Assembly (NCBI GenBank): GCA_902775475.1
Contig: CACYME010000006.1
Coordinates: forward strand, 22,963 to 86,962
DNA length: 64,000 bases
DNA from: an uncultured Prevotellaceae bacterium
GTDB lineage: Bacteria > Bacteroidota > Bacteroidia > Bacteroidales > Bacteroidaceae
Direction: 5' to 3'
Positions 1 to 8,233 of the stretch are shown here, one piece after another (the first letter of the stretch is position 1; each line of letters starts with the position of its first letter). The position numbers and the translations under genes were made by a program. The notes beneath the pieces were generated by a model, which was not told the origin of the DNA, made no database searches, and was given only the letters and a program-made list of their open reading frames with translations.

Positions 1-608
1 GTTGACACAGCATAAGCCTGCCTAAACTACGTAGAAGACTATCTGATTCGCTGAATTGTTACGAAAATATAAAAAAAAGGCAAAAGTGTGGTGAAAATGA
101 ACACCCAAAACTTAAAAATACGCGAAAATTCTGTGCGAGAAAATTTTTGGCTGGAAATACGCGAGTTTTGAGAGGGTTTGTTAAATGATTGAGTGGTAGG
201 TGGTTAAGCTTGATTTTTCAAAATTTAGCACCTTTTCGCTTTCAAAAGTCAACGCCTTTTGAAAATTTGGCGTTGACTTTTGAAAATTTGGTGTGCTTAA
301 AAATGAGCGAAACGAGGCAAAAAAAATGCAAAAAAGCTGCACAGAACCGTCTTTTTGTGCCATTTTTGCCCCTTTCGCCACCTTCTTCCGCCCTCGTCAG
401 CCGATGGAAATCGCTCAAAACGCCCATTTTTCACTCCAAAATGCTCCGAAAATCCTACACATGGATGAGTGGTAATTTTGAACACTAAAACTGTTAAGCT
501 CTGTTAAGTTCCTCGTCTGGACTTCCTTGCCTGGGCTCGGCGGGGAATGACAGGTTTATAGCAAAATGCGGAAAAATGATGCAGATTGCGAAAAAAAACG
601 TCGAAAAA
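1..608. other. AT-rich non-coding region upstream of the trp operon
   Basis: I see no convincing gene here. The short open frames are AT-rich, overlap one another on both strands and resemble no family I know. The stretch contains an inverted repeat (243-282) and the phrase TTTGAAAATTTGGTGTGC, which recurs almost unchanged near 12101 at the edge of another dispersed repeat. It probably separates an upstream gene outside the window from the trp promoter. Confidence 0.6.
243..282. repeat. 14-bp perfect inverted repeat
   Basis: CAAAAGTCAACGCC (243-256) is the exact reverse complement of GGCGTTGACTTTTG (269-282). The phrase CTTTTGAAAATTTGG also appears twice in tandem here. This could be a terminator for an upstream gene or a remnant of a dispersed element. 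It is not followed by a clear T run. Confidence 0.6.
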
Positions 609-640
609 TTTGCAGGTTAAAAGAAAAGTGCGTACCTTTG
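609..640 (+). promoter_or_regulatory. trp operon promoter (Bacteroidota type)
   Basis: TTTG at 609-612 and TACCTTTG at 633-640 are separated by 20 bp, matching the Bacteroidota sigma-ABfr consensus (TTTG, 19-21 bp, TAnnTTTG). Transcription should start near 645-648, about 30 nt before the leader peptide ATG at 674. Confidence 0.8.
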
Positions 641-673
641 CAGCGAAATTGAAAACTTAACTAGGCAAAAAGC

Positions 674-730
674 ATGAAACTGACAGCAAATGCATGGTGG
701 TGGCGCAGCTCAAGGTCCAAAAGGTCGTGA
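674..730 (+). CDS. trpL: trp operon leader peptide (attenuator peptide)
   Basis: This 18-codon frame encodes MKLTANAWWWRSSRSKRS and ends with TGA at 728-730. Codons 8-10 (695-703) are three consecutive UGG Trp codons, which would be a striking coincidence in a non-coding leader. It lies just after the trp promoter and before a terminator hairpin at 761-795. Established attenuation logic is that ribosomes stall at the Trp codons when charged tRNA-Trp is scarce and so change leader RNA folding. A competing stem seems possible between the Trp-codon region (about 698-711) and about 730-743. No Shine-Dalgarno sequence is present, as usual in this phylum. The peptide is inferred from position and codon content only. 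Confidence 0.8.
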   Translation: MKLTANAWWWRSSRSKRS

Positions 731-760
731 GAAGCTTGCCCCATGCTGTTGCAGCAGAAT

Positions 761-795
761 AAAAAGGCTCGTCGTTCTTGCGGCGGGCCTTTTTA
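761..795 (+). terminator. trp attenuator terminator
   Basis: The left arm AAAAAGGCTCGTCG (761-774) pairs with GGCGGGCCTTTTT (782-794), with G-U pairs, forming a GC-rich stem that ends in a T run. It lies about 30 nt after the leader peptide stop and 90 nt before trpB. This is the expected place for a Rho-independent attenuator that terminates when tryptophan is plentiful. Confidence 0.8.
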
Positions 796-804
796 AGTTT
801 TGGG

Positions 805-823
805 GCTGCGACGCTGTCGCAGC
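805..823 (+). promoter_or_regulatory. second leader hairpin, possible alternative pairing partner
   Basis: GCTGCGAC (805-812) and GTCGCAGC (816-823) form a perfect 8-bp stem with a 3-nt loop. The arm 805-812 could instead pair with the upstream GTTGCAGC at about 748-755, through one G-U pair. It may therefore take part in the attenuation switch. The GGAGGA-like string after it lies about 50 nt before trpB, too far to be its ribosome binding site. Confidence 0.45.
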
Positions 824-884
824 ATAGGAGGACAGAAACAACCACAAACAACCACAGAAACAACCATAAAAACGAATAATATAT

Positions 885-2087
885 ATGAAGTATCAAGTTG
901 ATGAGAATGGATTCTATGGAGAGTTCGGCGGGGCTTACGTGCCGGAGATTCTCTACAAGTGCGTGCACGACCTGCAGGAGGCCTATCTGCCCATCATCGA
1001 GAGCGAGGAGTTCAAGGCCGAGTATCACGTCCTGCTGAAGGACTACGTGGGCAGGCCGTCGCCGCTCTACTATGCCCGGCGGATGAGCGAGCGCTACGGC
1101 TGCCAGCTCTACCTGAAGCGCGAAGACCTGAACCACACTGGGGCGCACAAGATCAACAACACCGTGGGGCAGATTCTGCTGGCGAAGAAGATGGGCAAGA
1201 CGCGCATCATCGCCGAGACGGGTGCCGGACAGCACGGCGTGGCCACGGCCACGGTGTGCGCGCTGATGGGCATGCGCTGCGAGGTGTTCATGGGGGCCAC
1301 CGACGTGGAGCGCCAGCACACGAACGTGGAGCGGATGAAGATGCTGGGGGCCGAGGTGCACCCCGTGCGCACGGGCAACATGACGCTGAGCGACGCCTGC
1401 TCAGAGGCCATCCGCGACTGGTGCTGCCACCCCTCAGACACGTTCTACATCGTTGGCTCAACGATGGGTCCGCATCCCTATCCCGACCTCGTGGCCCGCA
1501 TGCAGAGCGTCATCTCGGAGGAAATCAGGTGGCAGCTGCAGGAGAAGGTGGGACGCGACTATCCCGACTATCTCATCGCCTGCATCGGGGGCGGAAGCAA
1601 CGCCGCAGGCACCATCTACCACTATATGGACGACGAGCGTGTGAAGATCGTGCTGGCCGAGGCCGGCGGTCACGGCTGGGACACCGACTACACCGCGGCC
1701 ACCATCCACCGCGGCACGGTGGGCATCCTGCACGGGGCAAAGATGCTGGTGATGCAGAACGACGACGGCCAGATTCAGGAGGCGTTCACGATTAGCGCCG
1801 GACTGGACTACCCCGGCGTGGGCCCCATGCACTGCAACATGGCCCGGCAGGGACGCACCGAGGTGCTCGCCATCAACGACGACGAGGCCATCCGCGCCGG
1901 CTACGAGCTGACCCGCCAGGAGGGCATCATCCCCGCCATCGAGAGCGCCCACGCCATCGCTGCCCTGTCGAAATGCTCGTTCAGGCAGGACGACGTGGTG
2001 GTGCTCACCGTCAGCGGACGTGGCGACAAGGACGTAGAGACTTATCTGAAGAACAAAAACTTAGCTGGAGAATATGGAAACTTTTAA
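885..2087 (+). CDS. trpB: tryptophan synthase beta chain
   Basis: The 400-residue product is the PLP-dependent beta subunit that condenses indole with L-serine to give L-tryptophan in the cytoplasmic alpha2-beta2 complex. HTGAHKINN carries the Schiff-base lysine (K89). ETGAGQHG begins with the catalytic glutamate (E111). IGGGSNAAG is the phosphate-binding loop. Length and order match the family. It is the first structural gene of the operon, whereas trpA is the last. The start is the first ATG after the leader; the 5' leader after the attenuator is A-rich with no Shine-Dalgarno. Its last 14 nt overlap trpE, which suggests translational coupling. Confidence 0.97.
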   Translation: MKYQVDENGFYGEFGGAYVPEILYKCVHDLQEAYLPIIESEEFKAEYHVLLKDYVGRPSPLYYARRMSERYGCQLYLKREDLNHTGAHKINNTVGQILLAKKMGKTRIIAETGAGQHGVATATVCALMGMRCEVFMGATDVERQHTNVERMKMLGAEVHPVRTGNMTLSDACSEAIRDWCCHPSDTFYIVGSTMGPHPYPDLVARMQSVISEEIRWQLQEKVGRDYPDYLIACIGGGSNAAGTIYHYMDDERVKIVLAEAGGHGWDTDYTAATIHRGTVGILHGAKMLVMQNDDGQIQEAFTISAGLDYPGVGPMHCNMARQGRTEVLAINDDEAIRAGYELTRQEGIIPAIESAHAIAALSKCSFRQDDVVVLTVSGRGDKDVETYLKNKNLAGEYGNF

Positions 2088-3525
2088 CTACAAGACCACG
2101 AGCCAGACCATCCTGGCCGACCTCTACACGCCGGTAGGGGTCTACATGCGGCTGCGCGACCTCTATCCGCAGAGCGCGCTCATGGAGAGCTCGGACTACC
2201 ACGACCAGAGCAACTCGCGTTCCTTCATCGGCATCAGTCCCCTTGCCAGCGTGGCCATCGGCCACGGCATGGTCACCATCAACTACCCCGATGGCAGCAC
2301 GCTCCGCCAGGAGCTGGGCGCCACCTTCGGCACCGCCGAGGCCATCCACGCCCTCATCGACCGCATCAAGGTGGAGGGCGATGGCGCTGCCGTCTGCGGC
2401 CTCTTTGGCTACACCTCGTTCAATGCCGTGCGTTATTTCGAGAACATCGACGTGAAGGACGAGACGCAGGCCGAGAACGATGCCCCCGACATGCTGTATA
2501 TATTATATAAGGTGGTGATTGTATTCGACCACCACAACAACCTGCTGCGGGTGGTGGAGCTGACCGATGCCCACCTCCCCGAACTGGGGGCCGACATCCT
2601 CAAGGCCATGAACCGTGGCAGCGTGAGGGAATACGGCTTCCACCCCGTGGGCGACGTTCGCTCGACGCTCACCGACGAGGAGCACAAGGCCAACATCCGC
2701 CGCGGCATCCAGCACTGCCTGCGCGGCGACGTCTTCCAGATTGTCCTCTCCCGCCGCTTCATCCAGCGCTACGAGGGCGACGACTTCAAGCTCTACCGCG
2801 CCCTGCGGAGCATCAATCCCTCGCCCTATCTGTTCTACTTCGACTTCGGCGGCTTCCGCATCTTCGGCTCCTCGCCCGAAACCCACTGCCGCATCGAGGC
2901 CGTCGTTCCCAGCGCTTCTCCGCTGGGCAGCGCCCCGCTTGCCGCTCCCGCCTACCGCGCTTACATCGACCCCATCGCCGGCACGACCCGCCGCACGGGC
3001 GATGCCGAGGCCGACCGCCGAGGCGCTGAGTTCCTGCGCAACGACCCGAAGGAGAACGCCGAGCACGTGATGCTCGTGGACCTGGCCCGCAACGACCTGA
3101 GCCGCAACTGCCACGACGTCCGAGTGGACTACTACAAGGACATCCAGTACTACTCCCACGTCATCCACCTCGTCAGCCGTGTCAGCGGAGAGCTGGATGC
3201 CGACAAGGACCCCATCAAGGCGTTCATCGACACCTTCCCCGCCGGCACGCTGAGCGGTGCACCGAAGGTGCGCGCCATGCAGCTCATCTCGGAGTACGAG
3301 CCCCACAACCGCGGTGCCTACGGTGGCTGTATCGGCGTTATCGGACTCGACGGAAGCCTCAACCAGGCCATCACTATCCGCACTTTCGTAGCGCGGGGTG
3401 GCGAGCTGTGGTTCCAGGCGGGCGGTGGCATCGTGGCCAAGAGTAACGAGGAGTATGAACTACAGGAAGTGAACAACAAGCTCGGTGCCCTGCGCCGCGC
3501 CATAACCCAAGCAGAACAACTATGA
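2074..3525 (+). CDS. trpE: anthranilate synthase component I
   Basis: The 483-residue chorismate-binding subunit uses ammonia from TrpG to make anthranilate from chorismate, the first committed step of the pathway. The N-terminal region has ALMESSDYH, which resembles the feedback-inhibition LLES-type motif that binds tryptophan in TrpE. The C-terminal chorismate domain has IAGTTRRTGDAEAD, LARNDLSR and PAGTLSGAPKVRAM, all family signatures. The ATG lies inside the end of trpB, and the stop overlaps the trpG start in an ATGA. Feedback inhibition by tryptophan is inferred from the motif. Confidence 0.96.
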   Translation: METFNYKTTSQTILADLYTPVGVYMRLRDLYPQSALMESSDYHDQSNSRSFIGISPLASVAIGHGMVTINYPDGSTLRQELGATFGTAEAIHALIDRIKVEGDGAAVCGLFGYTSFNAVRYFENIDVKDETQAENDAPDMLYILYKVVIVFDHHNNLLRVVELTDAHLPELGADILKAMNRGSVREYGFHPVGDVRSTLTDEEHKANIRRGIQHCLRGDVFQIVLSRRFIQRYEGDDFKLYRALRSINPSPYLFYFDFGGFRIFGSSPETHCRIEAVVPSASPLGSAPLAAPAYRAYIDPIAGTTRRTGDAEADRRGAEFLRNDPKENAEHVMLVDLARNDLSRNCHDVRVDYYKDIQYYSHVIHLVSRVSGELDADKDPIKAFIDTFPAGTLSGAPKVRAMQLISEYEPHNRGAYGGCIGVIGLDGSLNQAITIRTFVARGGELWFQAGGGIVAKSNEEYELQEVNNKLGALRRAITQAEQL

Positions 3526-4085
3526 AAATCGTCATCATCGATAATTACGACTCGTTTACCTATAACCTGAGTCATCTGGTGAAAGAGCTGGGCACCGAAG
3601 TGACGGTGCTGCGCAACGACCAGTTTGAGCTGTCGGAGCTTCAGGCCTTCGACAAGATTATTCTCTCGCCAGGTCCGGGCATCCCTTCGGAGGCAGGCCT
3701 GCTGCTCGACGTCATCCGCACCTATGCTAGTCGGAAACCCATCCTCGGCGTCTGCCTCGGCCATCAGGCCATCGGCGAGGTGTTCGGCGCAAGGCTGGAG
3801 AACCTCAGCGACGTGTTCCACGGCGTGGCTACCCCCTGCCACATCGTGGCCGATGACCCGCTGTTCAGCGGTCTTGAGGCCGACATCACCGTGGGGCGCT
3901 ACCACTCGTGGGTGGTCTCGCAAGAGGGGTTGCCCGATTGCCTCGAAGTGACCGCCCTGAGCGACGAGGGCCAGGTCATGGCCCTGCGCCACCGCGAGCT
4001 GAACGTCCACGGCATCCAGTTCCACCCCGAGAGCGTGCTCACCCCAGAAGGAAAAACCATCATTAATAACTTTATAGACTTATGA
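3522..4085 (+). CDS. trpG: anthranilate synthase component II (glutamine amidotransferase)
   Basis: The 187-residue class I amidotransferase hydrolyses glutamine and channels ammonia to TrpE. Its triad is visible: the nucleophile C78 in GVCLGHQ, and H168 and E170 in QFHPES. SPGPGIP forms the oxyanion-hole region. It is a stand-alone TrpG, not fused to TrpD. Both ends overlap neighbours by 4 nt (ATGA), consistent with tight coupling and equal expression with trpE and trpD. A dual role as PabA for folate synthesis is possible but not shown here. Confidence 0.96.
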   Translation: MKIVIIDNYDSFTYNLSHLVKELGTEVTVLRNDQFELSELQAFDKIILSPGPGIPSEAGLLLDVIRTYASRKPILGVCLGHQAIGEVFGARLENLSDVFHGVATPCHIVADDPLFSGLEADITVGRYHSWVVSQEGLPDCLEVTALSDEGQVMALRHRELNVHGIQFHPESVLTPEGKTIINNFIDL

Positions 4086-5116
4086 AAGAAATATTGCTCA
4101 AGCTCCTCAACCACGAAGAGCTCAGCCGTGAGGAGATGAAGACCATCCTCATCGGCATCACCCAAAGTGAGTATCCCACCGAGCAGATTACGGCCCTGCT
4201 CACCGCCCTGCAGATGCGCGGCGTCACCGTTGACGAACTGCTGGGCTTCCGCGACGGCATCCTGGAGACGGGCGTCCCCGTGCCGCTGGAATGCGACCGC
4301 TACATCGACGTCGTTGGTACGGGGGGCGACCGCAAGAACACCTTTAATATCTCGACGACGTCGTGCTTTGTCATCGCCGGAGCGGGCTACAAGGTGGCCA
4401 AGCACGGCAACTATGCCGCCACGTCGACCAGCGGCGCCTCGAACGTCATCGCCCAGCATGGCGTGAAATTCACCGATGACCTGAACCAGCTGAACCGCTG
4501 CATGCAGGAGGTGGGCATCGTCTATCTGCATGCCCAGCTCTTCGCCCGTGCCATGAAGTTCGTCGGCCCCATTCGCAAGGCCCTGCAGTTTCCCACCATC
4601 TTCAACCTCCTGGGGCCGCTGGTCAACCCCAGCCAGCCCTCGTGTCAGCTGCTCGGCGTGGCCAACCTCGACCAGATGCGACTCTATCATCAGGTGTACC
4701 AGCGTCTGGGCATCGACTACGGCATCGTGAACAGCATCGACGGCTACGACGAAATCTCGCTCACCGGCGACTTCAAGGTGTGCACCGGCTTTGCCCCCGC
4801 TGCTGCGGCCGAGGCGTCTTCCCTGGGCTACGAGCGAATCTTCTCGCCTGCCGACCTCGGCTTCGAGAAGGCTCGTCCAGAGGAACTCGTCGCCGGAGCC
4901 ACCGAGCAGGAGGCCAAGGAGATTTTCGACGCGGTGCTCGAGAACCGTGCGCTGCCAGCCCAGAAGAACATCGTGCTGGCTAACGCCGCCTTCGGCATCC
5001 AGGTGCTTGAACACGGTCTGCTCAGCCTCGAGGAATGCATCGACAAGGCCCGCGAGAGCATCGACAGCGGCTCTGCTCTTCGCACGTTCAGGAAGTTTGT
5101 GGAGCTCAACAGCTAA
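4082..5116 (+). CDS. trpD: anthranilate phosphoribosyltransferase
   Basis: The 344-residue enzyme transfers phosphoribose from PRPP to anthranilate. It has the family signatures VVGTGGDRKNTFNIST (PRPP and metal binding), KHGNYAATS and GPIRKALQFPTIFNLLGPL. Length is typical. The start overlaps the trpG stop by 4 nt. It is followed by a 116-bp gap filled by a palindromic repeat array, the only sizeable interruption in the operon. Confidence 0.96.
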   Translation: MKEILLKLLNHEELSREEMKTILIGITQSEYPTEQITALLTALQMRGVTVDELLGFRDGILETGVPVPLECDRYIDVVGTGGDRKNTFNISTTSCFVIAGAGYKVAKHGNYAATSTSGASNVIAQHGVKFTDDLNQLNRCMQEVGIVYLHAQLFARAMKFVGPIRKALQFPTIFNLLGPLVNPSQPSCQLLGVANLDQMRLYHQVYQRLGIDYGIVNSIDGYDEISLTGDFKVCTGFAPAAAAEASSLGYERIFSPADLGFEKARPEELVAGATEQEAKEIFDAVLENRALPAQKNIVLANAAFGIQVLEHGLLSLEECIDKARESIDSGSALRTFRKFVELNS

Positions 5117-5130
5117 TCGTGGTTACAACG

Positions 5131-5212
5131 CGTCATAACGAAAACGGCGTTATAACGAAAACGGCGTTATAACGAAATAACGTCATAACAATATAACGTC
5201 ATAACGATATAA
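5131..5212 (+). repeat. array of five 16-17 bp palindromic units between trpD and trpC
   Basis: Five tandem units start at 5131, 5148, 5165, 5181 and 5197, each of the form CGT(C/T)ATAACGAAAACGG or CGTCATAACRATATAA. Those with CGTTATAACG carry a perfect 10-bp palindrome. The array is AT-rich compared with the flanking genes. It sits inside the operon, so it is transcribed. It could be a binding array for a dimeric regulator, an internal promoter region for trpCFA, or a neutral tandem repeat. Confidence 0.75.
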
Positions 5213-5232
5213 CGAAAAAAAAAACGAAAACA

Positions 5233-5973
5233 ATGCAAGACATCCTTCACCAGATTATTGCCACGAAGCGGCAGGAGCTGGAACAGATGCGCCGCCCGAA
5301 GCCGTCGCTCCGCCAGGCCCTCCTCGCTTCCAGCACCGGCATCATTGCCGAGTTCAAGCGCCGCTCGCCCTCGAAGGGATGGCTCAAGGAGGAGGGGAAC
5401 CCTTCCGAGATTCCCCTGAGCTATCAGCAGAACGGTGCCGCAGCCATCAGCATCCTCACCGACAGGCAATACTTTGGCGGTCACGACCGTTTTATCGTTG
5501 AGGCGCGCCAGTCGGGAGTCTCCATCCCCGTGCTCTACAAGAACTTTGTCATCGACGAGCTGCAGCTTTACGAAGCTCTGCTCTGTGGTGCCTCTGCCGT
5601 GCTGCTCATCGCCGCCTGTCTGCCGAAGCAGGAGTGCACCGCCTTGCTGCAGACGGCCCATGCCCTCGGCCTCGAAGTGTTGCTGGAACTGCATGACGAA
5701 CGCGAGCTTGACTACGCTGACCTGCCCGCTGATGCCATCGGCATCAACAACCGCAACTTGGGCTCCTTCGTAACAAGCGTCGAGCAGTCCTTCCGCCTGG
5801 CTGAGCGGCTGCCGAAGGATGCCGTGAAGGTCAGCGAGAGCGGCATCTCCAGTCCCGAGACCATCAGCCAGCTACGGCAGGCAGGCTTCCGTGGATTCCT
5901 CATCGGCGAGACGTTCATGAAGACGCCTGACCCCGGTGTGGCGCTCCGAAACTTCATCGACGCCATAAAATAA
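5233..5973 (+). CDS. trpC: indole-3-glycerol phosphate synthase
   Basis: The 246-residue TIM-barrel enzyme closes the indole ring of CdRP with loss of CO2 and water. IIAEFKRRSPSKG contains the catalytic lysine and the substrate-binding SPSKG loop. Also present are VLYKNF, GINNRNLGSF and VKVSESGI, all TrpC signatures. It is a single-domain TrpC, not fused to TrpF. The ATG follows an A-rich leader after the palindromic array. A 42-bp gap separates it from trpF. Confidence 0.96.
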   Translation: MQDILHQIIATKRQELEQMRRPKPSLRQALLASSTGIIAEFKRRSPSKGWLKEEGNPSEIPLSYQQNGAAAISILTDRQYFGGHDRFIVEARQSGVSIPVLYKNFVIDELQLYEALLCGASAVLLIAACLPKQECTALLQTAHALGLEVLLELHDERELDYADLPADAIGINNRNLGSFVTSVEQSFRLAERLPKDAVKVSESGISSPETISQLRQAGFRGFLIGETFMKTPDPGVALRNFIDAIK

Positions 5974-6015
5974 AAAGGCCAGTTTGCCGTTGATATAAGA
6001 AAAGAGAACAACGAC

Positions 6016-6768
6016 ATGAAAGAAATGATAGTAAAAGTTTGTGGCATGCGCGACGGCGAGAACATCCGCGAGGTCGCCGAGTTAGGAGTACAGTGGATAG
6101 GCATGATCTTCTGGGACAAGTCGCCTCGCAACGTGACGATGATTCCCACCTATGCAGGCATCATCCCCGACCGCTCACCCCTCAACCCCCAGTCCTCAGC
6201 TGAAGTCTCTCAACCCTCAACCCTCAACCCCCAACGCACAGCTGAAGTCACTCAACACTCAACACTCAACACTCAACACTCATCCCCCCTCCGCGTCGGC
6301 GTCTTCGTCGACGAGATGCCGCAGAACATCATCACCCGAGTGGTCAACTTCAAACTCGACCTCGTGCAGTTCCACGGCAACGAGTCGCCCACTGCCATCC
6401 GCAACCTCCGCCGCACCCTCGACCCCGACATCCGCCCCGGCATCCGCTTCATCAAGGCCATCAGCGTCGGTTGCCGTGAAGACATCGATGCCTATAAACA
6501 GTACGAGGACTGCATCGACTACTTCCTCTTCGACACCCGCAGTCCGTCTGTCGGTGGCAGCGGCGAGCACTTCGACTGGAGCCTCCTCGATGCCTACGAC
6601 GGCGACAAGCCCTTCCTCCTCAGTGGTGGCATTGGTCCTGATGATGCCGGGCGCGTCCTCGCCTTCCATCATCCCCGGTGCATCGGCATCGACTTGAACA
6701 GCCGCTTCGAGACTGCTCCGGGAATCAAAGACACACAAAAACTAAAACAGTTCTTAGACCAATTATGA
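6016..6768 (+). CDS. trpF: phosphoribosylanthranilate isomerase with a repeat-encoded insertion
   Basis: TrpF catalyses the Amadori rearrangement of phosphoribosylanthranilate to CdRP. KVCGMRDGENI, GMIFWDKSPRNV, RVGVFVDE, VQFHGNE, FDTRS.GGSGEHFDW and LSGGIGPDD are all present, so the barrel is complete. At 250 residues it is about 40 longer than usual. The excess is residues 53-91, a Ser/Thr/Gln/Pro-rich stretch encoded by heptamer repeats (6174-6286) between the first and second core strands. The insert keeps the frame, so it is probably a tolerated surface loop. The stop overlaps the trpA start in an ATGA. Confidence 0.93.
   Translation: MKEMIVKVCGMRDGENIREVAELGVQWIGMIFWDKSPRNVTMIPTYAGIIPDRSPLNPQSSAEVSQPSTLNPQRTAEVTQHSTLNTQHSSPLRVGVFVDEMPQNIITRVVNFKLDLVQFHGNESPTAIRNLRRTLDPDIRPGIRFIKAISVGCREDIDAYKQYEDCIDYFLFDTRSPSVGGSGEHFDWSLLDAYDGDKPFLLSGGIGPDDAGRVLAFHHPRCIGIDLNSRFETAPGIKDTQKLKQFLDQL
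6174..6286 (+). repeat. heptamer repeat block inside trpF
   Basis: CTCAACC and then CTCAACA units (period 7) run in tandem. They are interrupted by two copies of a phrase containing CAGCTGAAGT. Four near-identical ACTCAAC units stand at the 3' end. Base composition (C/A-rich on this strand) is unlike the surrounding gene. It is read in frame and adds about 39 residues to TrpF. Confidence 0.85.
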
Positions 6769-7544
6769 ACAAACTCAACCAAGTATTTGCAGAACGTGGC
6801 GACCGCAAGTTGCTGAGCCTCTACTTCTGCGCCGGCTGCCCCACGCTCGGCGGCACGGCCGATGTCATCCTCGCCATGCAGCGCCGAGGCATCGACTTCA
6901 TCGAGGTGGGCATCCCCTTCAGCGACCCCCTGGCCGACGGCCCTGTCATCCAGTCGGCTGCCACCCAGGCCCTCAAGAACGGCATGAGCGTACAGCTGCT
7001 TTTCGACCAGCTGAGCGCCATCAAGGACCAGGTGCACATTCCCCTCATTCTCATGGGCTATCTCAACCCCATATTGCACTACGGCATCGAGCGCTTCTGC
7101 CAGTCGTGTGCCGAGGCCGGCGTCAGCGGAATGATAATTCCCGACCTGCCCTTTGCCGACTATCTGGAGCACCTGAAGCCCGTGGCCGACCGCTACGACC
7201 TGCGCGTCATCATGCTCATCACCCCCGAGACCAGCGACGAGCGCATCCGCTTCATCGACCAGCATACCGACGGCTTCGTCTACATGGTCTCCAGCGCCGC
7301 CATCACTGGCGCCCAGAACTCGTTCGACGAGCAGAAGCAGCAATACTTCCGCCGCATTGATGCCATGCACCTGCGCAATCCCCGCATGATTGGCTTCGGC
7401 ATCAGCAATGCCCAGACACTGAAGGCCGCACAGGACAATGCCGCCGGAGCCATCATTGGCTCGAAGTTCGTAACGCTGCTTAATGAAGCCCACGGCGATG
7501 CCGACGCAGCGCTCGACCGCCTCTTCGAAGCCTTGCGTGCTTAG
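6765..7544 (+). CDS. trpA: tryptophan synthase alpha chain
   Basis: The alpha subunit cleaves indole-3-glycerol phosphate and passes indole to TrpB. The start is the ATG overlapping the trpF stop (MNKLNQVFAERG), giving 259 residues; an upstream in-frame ATG at 6678 would lie deep inside trpF. FIEVGIPFSDPLADGP holds the catalytic glutamate, and GMIIPDLPFADY the catalytic aspartate. The gene ends tail to tail with the response regulator, sharing 4 nt (7541-7544). No terminator therefore fits between the two convergent genes. Confidence 0.96.
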   Translation: MNKLNQVFAERGDRKLLSLYFCAGCPTLGGTADVILAMQRRGIDFIEVGIPFSDPLADGPVIQSAATQALKNGMSVQLLFDQLSAIKDQVHIPLILMGYLNPILHYGIERFCQSCAEAGVSGMIIPDLPFADYLEHLKPVADRYDLRVIMLITPETSDERIRFIDQHTDGFVYMVSSAAITGAQNSFDEQKQQYFRRIDAMHLRNPRMIGFGISNAQTLKAAQDNAAGAIIGSKFVTLLNEAHGDADAALDRLFEALRA

Positions 7545-8233
7545 CAGATGAGCTTATAGCCCAGGCCGCGGACGTTGACGATGCGCACGTTGGGGTCCTT
7601 ATTCAGCCTGTGACGCAGCTTCGTGATGAACACTTGCAACGACCGGGTGTTGAAGAACGAGTCATCGCCCCACAGCTCCAGCAAGATGGTCTGCGTCTCC
7701 ACCACGCGGTTGCTGTTCTCGGCCAGGCGTCTCAGCAGTTCCGACTCACGGTGCGACAGCTCCTGTACCTCGCTCAGGTATAGGAGCTGTTGCGTTTTGG
7801 GGGTGAAGGAATACCGGCCGATGTCCAGGCATTGGTTGCTGCTGACTGCGACCGGGGCATTCAGGGCAGCACGCCCTAACAGCGCCTTGATGCGGATGAT
7901 GAGTTCCTGCATGCCGAAGGGCTTCTTCAGATAGTCATTCGCTCCCAGCTCGAAGCCGTGCACGACATCGTTCACCGCCGAGCGGGCCGTCAGGAAGAGC
8001 ACGGGTGTCAGACTGTCGGTCTGCCGGATGCGCCTCACCAGCTCGAAGCCATCCATGCGGGGCATCATCACGTCGGCCACCAGCACGTCGGGCTTCGAGT
8101 CGAAGAACAGGCGCAGTGCCTCCTCGCCGTTGCGCGCCGTCACCATCTGGAATCCCTGCGGTTCCAGCGTGTCGCGTATAATCATGGCCAGCGTTTCCTC
8201 GTCCTCGGCCAGCAGGACGCTTATCCTATCCAT
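7541..8233 (-). CDS. OmpR-family response regulator
   Basis: The 230-residue protein has a receiver domain (about 1-120) with acidic residues E10/D11, phospho-acceptor D54 in VADVMMP, T82 and K104 in DYLKKPF. A winged-helix DNA-binding domain follows (about 130-228), ending VNVRGLGYKL, typical of OmpR/PhoB proteins. It is translated right after the histidine kinase, with an 8-nt overlap, so the two form a cognate pair. It resembles the RprXY-type systems of Bacteroides, but I cannot assign orthology. The nearest candidate target is the divergent outer-membrane protein gene at 9826. Confidence 0.93.
   Translation of the reverse strand: MDRISVLLAEDEETLAMIIRDTLEPQGFQMVTARNGEEALRLFFDSKPDVLVADVMMPRMDGFELVRRIRQTDSLTPVLFLTARSAVNDVVHGFELGANDYLKKPFGMQELIIRIKALLGRAALNAPVAVSSNQCLDIGRYSFTPKTQQLLYLSEVQELSHRESELLRRLAENSNRVVETQTILLELWGDDSFFNTRSLQVFITKLRHRLNKDPNVRIVNVRGLGYKLIC

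Noticed and set aside
185-500. Several 60-100 residue frames at the left edge
   Set aside because: They overlap on both strands, are Phe/Lys/Ser-rich from AT bias, and match no family or promoter.
827-832. GGAGGA as a ribosome binding site for trpB
   Set aside because: It lies more than 50 nt before the start codon, and the phylum rarely uses Shine-Dalgarno sequences.
5131-5212. CRISPR or phage attachment site
   Set aside because: Units are 16-17 bp, without spacers, and sit inside a biosynthetic operon with no integrase nearby.
6678-6764. Longer trpA start at 6678 (29 extra residues)
   Set aside because: It would overlap trpF by 90 nt and adds residues unlike any TrpA. The ATG at 6765 overlaps the trpF stop as in the rest of the operon.
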